A DNA stretch of 7,653 nucleotides, taken from contig CAILAQ010000414.1 in assembly GCA_903832165.1 (NCBI GenBank), forward strand, positions 1-7,653, in the 5' to 3' direction. Shown one piece after another: positions 1-5,949 of the stretch (its first letter is position 1; each line of letters opens with the position of its first letter). The notes below the pieces were generated by a model. That model was not told where the DNA came from, made no database searches, and worked only from the letters and a program-made list of their open reading frames with translations. The stretch is from an uncultured Bacteroidota bacterium (GTDB lineage: Bacteria; Bacteroidota; Bacteroidia; Bacteroidales; UBA12481). The translations under genes were made by a program, and so were the position numbers.

Positions 1-2313
1 ATCCAAAGCGAGGAGATGGACGGTAAGGCGGATAAATTCAGCGCTGGCCCAATTGTGCGGCATATCACCAACTTTCTTAAACTTATCGCCCTTCAGTGAC
101 TGCTCTTCGCGCCATACCAGCGTTGGTGAAGCATGATTACCAAAGGCATAGAGCACCTTGGCCGCCTTCTGTCCATTCCCCTGCCAGAGCCAGGCGTGTC
201 CGTAAAAAGAAGCAAAGTAGTTCCAGATTCCGGTGGCATCCCACCCGGTACCATACACCATTCCTTCGCGCTCAGTGGATTCGAGCATGGCCATATTCCC
301 TGCTACCAACGGATCGCTTTTCAAGAATATCTGTCCCGGATAAACTGCCTGACAGAAGGCCCACTGTGCCCGCTGGGGCAATTCCTTCCTGCCTTCCTCC
401 CCCATCAGAATTGGCAGATAAGAATTACCGGCCGGATCCTTATCCATATCACGTTTTGCAGCTTTCTGGAAGGCCAGCATGAAATCGTCATATTCTTTTT
501 GCCACGTGGCAGCCTCTGCGGTTTTGCCCAGCCAGGTTGCAGCCTGAATAAAGGCTTTTAAGCCGGTAAGATTCCAGTAAGAATTAGTGTATTCATCGTG
601 GGTGCCGCCAATGCCGCCATCAAGCGTTCCAGCCGGATTCAGTCCGTCATCAAGTTTTGATGTATTACTGAGCGTCTGCTTGCGAAGAGTTTTAATATAC
701 TCAGCTATGAGCTCCAGCTTTGGCCATACAGATTCCAGCCACTTTTTGTCCTGGGTAAGCTGTGCATGCCGGATGCAGGTCCAAAGCACAATGCCGTTCT
801 CTTTCCAGTAGTCAGGCGACAATACTTCAATCCGGCCATCCGGTTTCTGAACATTCAGCTCATAGACCACGCCGTTTCGGGCCTGATCGCCGGCACCCAC
901 CAGGGCAGCTGCCTCCAGGAGGAAAGCGCCGTCAACAATCCATAAGCCGCGGTAACAGGTAGGACCCACCTGAAAAGCAGGCAATCCGTTCTTGATTTCC
1001 CGCGCCTGCCAGATATTACGGACTGAAGACTCTATAAGCCCCTGGATTTCAGGGTCGGGCACCTGAATGCGATCGTAGGGCAGGAGTGATTTCTTTTCCC
1101 AGTAATCGATAGCATGCTTACGATTGAGCTGTGCTGCATCGAAAGATTTTGAAGCAGGGGCAACTAAAATCCCGTTGGTATAACGTATAAAAAATGCCAC
1201 ACTTTGCCCGGCAGGAACGGTGATTGATTCCAGCTGGATTTTACGGATACCATCTGCTCCTTCGGTGATTCCGGACATTTTCAAAGAAGATTCAATATTC
1301 TCAAGATTATTTATTTCAACCTTCTGAGCTTCTGCCTTATAATTGAAAGCGAGGGCTGTATTGACAATCAACTGCGGGTTGAAAGTCCGTTCCTTTAAGC
1401 CGGTATTCTTCACCCTCACCATCAAGATATCATCGCGCCCTGGTCCTCCGCTGTTGGCATGAATAATATCAGCCTGAGCAAGGGAATTCATTTTACCGGA
1501 CAGCAATGCATCATTTTCTTTAGCGGCTTTTGAGTCAAAAACCCAAAGTCCGTTCAACATCGTGTTTTTATCTGTGGCTTTTGCGGACGCTTCCACAGAA
1601 ATACTGATTTTCCCGTCACCATTGGCGTCCTTGGCATCGAACCAGAATGCCTTCGATTTGTTCTGACCAATTTCAGCCACCGGATCAACAGTTATAACGG
1701 TTGCCCCTTCAACATGCAGATCCAATATACGCTTGGCCGGTTCGCTCCAATACCCTTCACATAAAGCGAGGGCAATCAATCGCGATGTACCTGCCGGAAC
1801 GGTAAATTCGTACTGAATGTTTCCACCCATATTTACTGCAATATTCCTGAGAGACTGATCTGTTCCTGAAGGTGGTTTTGCCCAATTCATGAGTACTCCG
1901 CCACCATCGATACGATTTAAAGCACTTGCCGGGATATTAACTGCGGGAGCATCGGTTATGGCAAATGCCTCCTGCTTGATCTCCAGCCCCTGAGCCTGCC
2001 AGTAAGTTCTGACAATTGGAACCCTCGGTGAAAAGAGGTCCTGCTTATTCCATTTAGCATCATCAGACACCTGAACGCCGATGCGGGTACCAAACTCACG
2101 TCCGCCCTGCTGGTAATGGTAAAGCAGCTCACCATTCCGATCCACCAGACTCTTGTGAGGATCATCAGGCAAGCATATCGCAGTTTGCCATTCCGGCGGT
2201 GAGAACTGAAAATCGAACTTACCCTGGGCCAAAGGTACAACGGGCTTCTGGGCTAATGCTGCTGTTCCAATGAACAGTGAAGCGACAATCATTATCACAA
2301 ACTGCTTTTTCAT
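1..2313 (-). CDS. Exported six-hairpin (alpha/alpha)6 glycoside hydrolase, C-terminus missing
   Basis: The frame is open from the ATG at 2313 to the left edge: 771 residues with no stop, so the 3' end is outside the window. Residues 1-22 form a signal peptide (KK, a hydrophobic core, then ALA before Gln22), so the product is periplasmic or outer-membrane associated. Residues about 30-150 are a beta-rich N-terminal region. About 155-260 resembles a malectin-like carbohydrate-binding fold, with an acidic DANGDGKI loop at 229-236 and LNGLWVFD at 253-260. From about 400 onward it looks like the six-hairpin glycosidase fold of GH78-type and related families: YRGLWIVDGAF (454-464), THDEYTNSYW (571-580), a Glu-rich stretch (678-683) leading into YGTGWD, and PHNWASAEF (752-760). 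Candidate acidic catalytic residues are Asp461, Glu574, and Glu681 or Glu683; I cannot assign them firmly. The exact family and substrate are unknown; alpha-L-rhamnosidase-like activity is one option. It lies 90 bp after the GH36-like gene, with no Shine-Dalgarno before the ATG, only an A/T-rich leader. Confidence 0.8.
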   Translation of the reverse strand, partial: MKKQFVIMIVASLFIGTAALAQKPVVPLAQGKFDFQFSPPEWQTAICLPDDPHKSLVDRNGELLYHYQQGGREFGTRIGVQVSDDAKWNKQDLFSPRVPIVRTYWQAQGLEIKQEAFAITDAPAVNIPASALNRIDGGGVLMNWAKPPSGTDQSLRNIAVNMGGNIQYEFTVPAGTSRLIALALCEGYWSEPAKRILDLHVEGATVITVDPVAEIGQNKSKAFWFDAKDANGDGKISISVEASAKATDKNTMLNGLWVFDSKAAKENDALLSGKMNSLAQADIIHANSGGPGRDDILMVRVKNTGLKERTFNPQLIVNTALAFNYKAEAQKVEINNLENIESSLKMSGITEGADGIRKIQLESITVPAGQSVAFFIRYTNGILVAPASKSFDAAQLNRKHAIDYWEKKSLLPYDRIQVPDPEIQGLIESSVRNIWQAREIKNGLPAFQVGPTCYRGLWIVDGAFLLEAAALVGAGDQARNGVVYELNVQKPDGRIEVLSPDYWKENGIVLWTCIRHAQLTQDKKWLESVWPKLELIAEYIKTLRKQTLSNTSKLDDGLNPAGTLDGGIGGTHDEYTNSYWNLTGLKAFIQAATWLGKTAEAATWQKEYDDFMLAFQKAAKRDMDKDPAGNSYLPILMGEEGRKELPQRAQWAFCQAVYPGQIFLKSDPLVAGNMAMLESTEREGMVYGTGWDATGIWNYFASFYGHAWLWQGNGQKAAKVLYAFGNHASPTLVWREEQSLKGDKFKKVGDMPHNWASAEFIRLTVHLLALD

Positions 2314-2403
2314 TTTATTTAATTGTAAAGTTTGTTACCCCTGATTTTATTCTTTTAGTAATGCTCCGGTTTTGATAGTTAATAACGATTTTAAAGGCTC
2401 AAA

Positions 2404-4485
2404 CTATTCCTGAACCGCATTAAAAACGAGTACTTCAAAAGGTTTTAGTGTGATGGTCAGAGGTATTCCTCCTTTGGCTCCGATTTTTTGAATACGCTGA
2501 TCAGCATAGGCCGCCATTAACTGATAATTGCGTGCTGCACCTTCAGGTAATTCAAAGGAGGCAGCAATGTCGATCGATATATTTCTTGCCTTATCATCAG
2601 GATTGCGGAAACAAATAACCCCTTCGTTCTGGCTCCATGAAGCATAGCAATATGGTTCGCTTTTGTTCGGATCTCCGGTTACCCAATGAGAATCGATTAA
2701 AATTGCAGCATGCTTTTTATTCCAGCGAACGCACTCGGCCAGGTCGTCCCAAGCCTTGGCATTCATCAGATCCGGTGATAAATAGAGCTCCTGAAGATTG
2801 GTCCCCAAGGCAAAATAACTCCGGAATTCGCTGGTCATATTATTACCCGCTTCCGAAGTCTTTTTTGCCTGGTAACAATGTCCGAGTATAACCCCGTGGA
2901 ACATCATGCTGTTCAACGGATAAAGGGGGGCGCGTTTAACCACCATGGTGTACATTTCCCCATCACGGTAATTCATGCCCCGTTCGCGGTTATCTCCTTT
3001 GCCAATCCAGCTCACATCCGCCCCGCCCATTCTCCAGGTGCAGTCGACATGGTTTAGCCAGAATGGCGATGGCCAGGTGCCAACGGTTGTGTTGATGAAA
3101 AGATCAGGGCATTCATGGTGCAATTCTTCTGAAATCTGGCAAAGGCGCATAAAATGAGAGGTTGACTTCAGATTTCCGAAGGTCCGGCCGCTATTTTCAA
3201 AAGGGGCTGCATTATCCCATTTAAAATAGTTGATATCGTACTTTTTAATAAAGTTCAGGCAAATCTCCTTGTACAGTTTAAAGTAACCCGGATATCCGAG
3301 ATCGAATATTTTTGCCTCAGCCGGAAGCGCACCCGCCTTTTTTGTGAGTGCCAGCCGCTCTTCCTGTCCTCCATATCCGCCACAAGGTGAAATCCAGAGG
3401 CCCAGATTTGCGCCGCTGGTTTTCTTCAGCAATTTCTGCAGGGTCCCGAAGCCATCGGTGAACCGGGTGTTGTCCGGAGACCAGAGATCAACAGCCGGAT
3501 TATCCCAGCCATCATCAAGTACAAATCCATCCAGCTTTATTCCGCGCTTCTGCACAAGCTCCTCGTTAAAACTATTAGCTACCGCGATGAGTTTTGTTTC
3601 TGTAAGTTCCTCCAGGTCGTACCAGACATTGTAATGCAGGTAAATCCTTGAACGCGAAACTTTTTCACGTTCAATATAATACTGGAAAGTCCGGCGCCTT
3701 TGTTCTACCGGAAAACAGCCAATCATGGTGCAGATGTGATATTGGTCATCGGGGCCAAGCACCATCTGGGTTGGCATTGACAATTCAGTGACCTGATCAT
3801 TTAAAGAATCAGCAACAGCAAGATAACCCGGTTGCTCAATGCCGGCAATAATATTTGTTCCGGGAAATGCATAAGGGGATCCGGGAACCGTACCAATTGA
3901 ATTATCAACAACATAGGAAACCGGTAGTCGAAACATGACGATTCGCTTAACCGTGTCGGCAACAGGTTGTTTAGGCCGGCTGATGTCATAGGTCATACGG
4001 ATATAATTTGATCCGTCGCGGAGCTCAGCCTGCCATTTTATAAGCACTCCTGATGATTCATTATATAAAGTAGTGCGAATGGCTTTTCCGGGGATGCGGT
4101 CGGCAATTCGTGCACCTTTCACATCGACTTTCAAAGAAAAAGCCTCCGGCTTGTTCAGGATGGTAAAATCTTTGGAATCCAGCTTACCCAATGAGGCTGT
4201 CTCAATGACAAAAACGGAAATTGGTTCAAAATCAATTGACTGATCTGCCAATAGATCAGTAAACCGGCTCATCTTAAGATGTTTGCCATCAACCACCCAG
4301 GAAGCTTTAATCAATTGATTACTAAGCCTCAATTGATTTCCAGCCAGCTCAGCCTCCGAATTTCCCGGAAGTTTCGATACAGGCCAGATGACCGGAGTTA
4401 TTTGAGCGGAAAGTGAATATCCGGACAAAAGAAATATCATGCCGGTTATGTAAGCCAGAGCCGAACAACTATATCGGGTTTGCAT
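2404..4485 (-). CDS. Exported GH36/GH27-like (clan GH-D) glycoside hydrolase, alpha-galactosidase-like
   Basis: This 693-residue protein has an N-terminal signal peptide (residues 1-27, cleavage likely after SLSA, before Gln28). Residues about 30-285 form a beta-sandwich-like N-terminal domain. About 285-590 is a TIM barrel, and about 595-693 is a C-terminal beta domain ending in a KPFEVLVFNA segment typical of such enzymes. Barrel motifs fit clan GH-D retaining alpha-galactosidases: DGFVLDDGWD (319-328), LGLWISPCGGYGG (361-373) and FKWDN (421-425), in which Asp424 matches the usual KWD nucleophile. The acid/base is less clear; Asp490 in WRMGGADVS, or Asp481, are candidates. Divergent members of this type are often left as hypothetical or loosely named alpha-galactosidase or enterotoxin proteins, so the sugar removed is not certain (alpha-galactose or alpha-GalNAc are the obvious guesses). 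The ATG at 4485 is chosen because it starts the signal peptide and follows an AGGAGG at 7 nt. Only 11 bp separate it from mtaB, so the two are almost certainly co-transcribed. Confidence 0.85.
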   Translation of the reverse strand: MQTRYSCSALAYITGMIFLLSGYSLSAQITPVIWPVSKLPGNSEAELAGNQLRLSNQLIKASWVVDGKHLKMSRFTDLLADQSIDFEPISVFVIETASLGKLDSKDFTILNKPEAFSLKVDVKGARIADRIPGKAIRTTLYNESSGVLIKWQAELRDGSNYIRMTYDISRPKQPVADTVKRIVMFRLPVSYVVDNSIGTVPGSPYAFPGTNIIAGIEQPGYLAVADSLNDQVTELSMPTQMVLGPDDQYHICTMIGCFPVEQRRRTFQYYIEREKVSRSRIYLHYNVWYDLEELTETKLIAVANSFNEELVQKRGIKLDGFVLDDGWDNPAVDLWSPDNTRFTDGFGTLQKLLKKTSGANLGLWISPCGGYGGQEERLALTKKAGALPAEAKIFDLGYPGYFKLYKEICLNFIKKYDINYFKWDNAAPFENSGRTFGNLKSTSHFMRLCQISEELHHECPDLFINTTVGTWPSPFWLNHVDCTWRMGGADVSWIGKGDNRERGMNYRDGEMYTMVVKRAPLYPLNSMMFHGVILGHCYQAKKTSEAGNNMTSEFRSYFALGTNLQELYLSPDLMNAKAWDDLAECVRWNKKHAAILIDSHWVTGDPNKSEPYCYASWSQNEGVICFRNPDDKARNISIDIAASFELPEGAARNYQLMAAYADQRIQKIGAKGGIPLTITLKPFEVLVFNAVQE

Positions 4486-4492
4486 TCTTAAT

Positions 4493-4498
4493 CCTCCT
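4493..4498 (-). promoter_or_regulatory. Shine-Dalgarno site of the GH36-like gene, overlapping the mtaB stop
   Basis: On the minus strand a perfect AGGAGG sits 7 nt before the ATG at 4485. Its first two bases are the last two of the mtaB TAG stop (4499-4497), so ribosomes finishing mtaB end directly on this site. This arrangement favours translational coupling. The other two visible gene starts in the window (mtaB and the six-hairpin enzyme) have no such site. Confidence 0.8.
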
Positions 4499-5873
4499 AT
4501 AAGCCATACTCCGAAAGTATGATTTTTTCAGAGTCGATCATAGGAAGCATCTCATCAATAAAATGGCTTTCATCAGAAGGTATGGACTCCAGATCCTGAC
4601 GGATTTTATCGATCCAGATATATTCTTTTTCATCATTCTTCAGGCGGCCTTCAGACATAGCGGTTTCAATCATTTCAACTGCCTTTTTGCAACCATTTAC
4701 GGTACTTTCGAGGTAAGTCCGGCCGGCAACAATTTCCTTTGCTATTTCAATAACATTTTCCGGTGCCAGCACAAATGCCTGAGGATCATGATAAATATCG
4801 GAATCAACATAGAGGCTTTTGAGTATTCTGGCCGAGGTTTTGCCCTGTTTGGTGGCCGTATTCATTAACCGGGTTTCGTATTCCAGCTGTTCAAAAGAGA
4901 CTGTCGGCGCCATACCGGCCAGCAGCTTGATGTTTTGCACCGATTCATTGCTCCAGAGGTCGGCACAGGCTGCAGTAATGTTTCCTACCGGACTAAAATG
5001 GGCACAGGCAGCATTCTTTCCTTCCATGGAGATCGGGATTCCTGCAATGGCTTTCATGTAGGGTCCTTCGTAACCGCAATCCTTGTTGGGGCCTTTAGCG
5101 CCCTGTTCATAGGCTACCAGCGAGCGGGAAACCGTGGCAACGCGGGCGAGAGCTGCAAAAACTTTAGGAATAAACTTTTTCTCAGCCAGCACCATCGCTG
5201 TATTGCCAAAAGCACAGGCGGTATCACCTCCCGGAATTTTATCGAGTTTATTGGCCAGCGCAACAATCTTCGACCAGATCATCTGCATATCGCGAACACC
5301 GAGAACTGCCTGTGTGAAGATGAATTGTCTCATATCGCACATCATGAGTGCATCATCGGACAATTCCTTGCCTCCTGTGGATTCAATGGATAAGAGATCT
5401 CCACCGGCCAGGGCGCCACGTTCGAAAAGCTCCATCATCGGTTCCATGTATTTGGAGGTTCGCTGCCGGGGCGGACGGTCGAAATCGCGCAAGTCGTTTG
5501 GTGTCAGCCGTATCTCGCTTTTCAGTCCATCCTGCGCATAAAAATCCTCGCAAATATCATTCATCACTTTCACCAATTCGACACCGATTTCAGGATTCAG
5601 GGTCATCTCCACCACAGTTTCGAATTCCAGGATCAGGCCCGGGCTGTTCAGTTCCACAGCGCGAGTTAATGCTCCGTGAACAATTTGAGCATAATGCGTC
5701 CTGATCTCGGCGATATTTGACTTGGACACCTCAACAGGAGGCAAAGTGAAATTGAGTTCAGGATATACCATGCCTCCGCCAATCAGCAGTCCACGGCGGG
5801 TTAATATGGGTTTCGGAGCTGTGCCAAAGATGAGATCGGCCGGGTTAGAAATGGAGAGATCAGTGAATTTCAT
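4497..5873 (-). CDS. mtaB: Methanol:corrinoid methyltransferase, MtaB family
   Basis: MtaB breaks the C-O bond of methanol on a zinc ion and passes the methyl group to the Co(I) corrinoid of MtaC; MtaA or another acceptor then takes it to coenzyme M or tetrahydrofolate. The 458-residue length is close to that of characterised archaeal MtaB (about 460). The N-terminus (KFTDLSISNPADLIFG, then RGLLIGGGMVYPELNFTLPP at 27-46) follows the family. The zinc ligands known from the Methanosarcina barkeri structure (Glu164, Cys220, Cys269) have clear counterparts: Glu164 in LSIESTGG, Cys220 in GGDTACAFGNTAM and Cys266 in NKDCGYEGP, so the protein looks catalytically intact. There is no signal peptide or membrane segment, so it is cytoplasmic. 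The start has no Shine-Dalgarno, but the ATG at 5873 matches the family N-terminus. No mtaC or mtaA is visible on either side. It precedes two exported glycosidase genes, the first after 11 bp. A related substrate other than methanol cannot be excluded. Confidence 0.92.
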   Translation of the reverse strand: MKFTDLSISNPADLIFGTAPKPILTRRGLLIGGGMVYPELNFTLPPVEVSKSNIAEIRTHYAQIVHGALTRAVELNSPGLILEFETVVEMTLNPEIGVELVKVMNDICEDFYAQDGLKSEIRLTPNDLRDFDRPPRQRTSKYMEPMMELFERGALAGGDLLSIESTGGKELSDDALMMCDMRQFIFTQAVLGVRDMQMIWSKIVALANKLDKIPGGDTACAFGNTAMVLAEKKFIPKVFAALARVATVSRSLVAYEQGAKGPNKDCGYEGPYMKAIAGIPISMEGKNAACAHFSPVGNITAACADLWSNESVQNIKLLAGMAPTVSFEQLEYETRLMNTATKQGKTSARILKSLYVDSDIYHDPQAFVLAPENVIEIAKEIVAGRTYLESTVNGCKKAVEMIETAMSEGRLKNDEKEYIWIDKIRQDLESIPSDESHFIDEMLPMIDSEKIILSEYGL

Positions 5874-5913
5874 AGAAGAAGCATTAAATAAAGGTTACGG
5901 CGTTTTGTTTTAA

Positions 5914-5949
5914 AGTTGACAGCGTAAAGATGGAGAAAAGCTGTCAACT
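5914..5949. repeat. Perfect 10-bp inverted repeat spanning the end of the RND gene
   Basis: The arms AGTTGACAGC (5914-5923) and GCTGTCAACT (5940-5949) are exact reverse complements around a 16-nt loop. The right arm includes two bases of the RND stop codon (5950-5948). Read on the minus strand it would form a hairpin just at the end of the pump message, followed by ACTTTAAAAC rather than a clean T-run, so it is at best a weak intrinsic terminator. It could also be an mRNA-end stabiliser, or an operator, because it lies 41 bp before the mtaB start. Confidence 0.6.

Noticed and set aside
96..962. Overlapping plus-strand open frames (96-482, 133-561, 587-811, 762-962)
   Set aside because: They lie opposite the continuous 771-codon minus-strand frame of the six-hairpin enzyme, have low-complexity Ser/Pro/Arg-rich translations and show no recognisable domain.
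1956..2240. A 94-codon minus-strand frame
   Set aside because: It is in another frame of the same strand as the N-terminal part of the six-hairpin enzyme, whose frame carries the signal peptide and conserved motifs.
2314..2403. Spacer between the GH36-like and six-hairpin genes as a terminator plus promoter
   Set aside because: It is A/T-rich, but I find no stem of useful length followed by a T-run and no clear promoter boxes, so nothing is annotated and co-transcription remains the simpler reading.
2637..3634. Plus-strand frames opposite the GH36-like gene
   Set aside because: They are antisense shadows of well-conserved barrel motifs, with no domain or start signal of their own.
4563..5913. 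Plus-strand frames opposite mtaB, up to 152 codons
   Set aside because: MtaB is intact and conserved along this whole stretch; the antisense frames overlap each other in several frames and resemble no family.
5914..5947. TTGACA hexamers on both strands as sigma70 -35 boxes
   Set aside because: They are part of the inverted repeat, and neither strand has a TATAAT-like hexamer 16-18 nt downstream; no TAnnTTTG-type Bacteroidota promoter was found before mtaB either.
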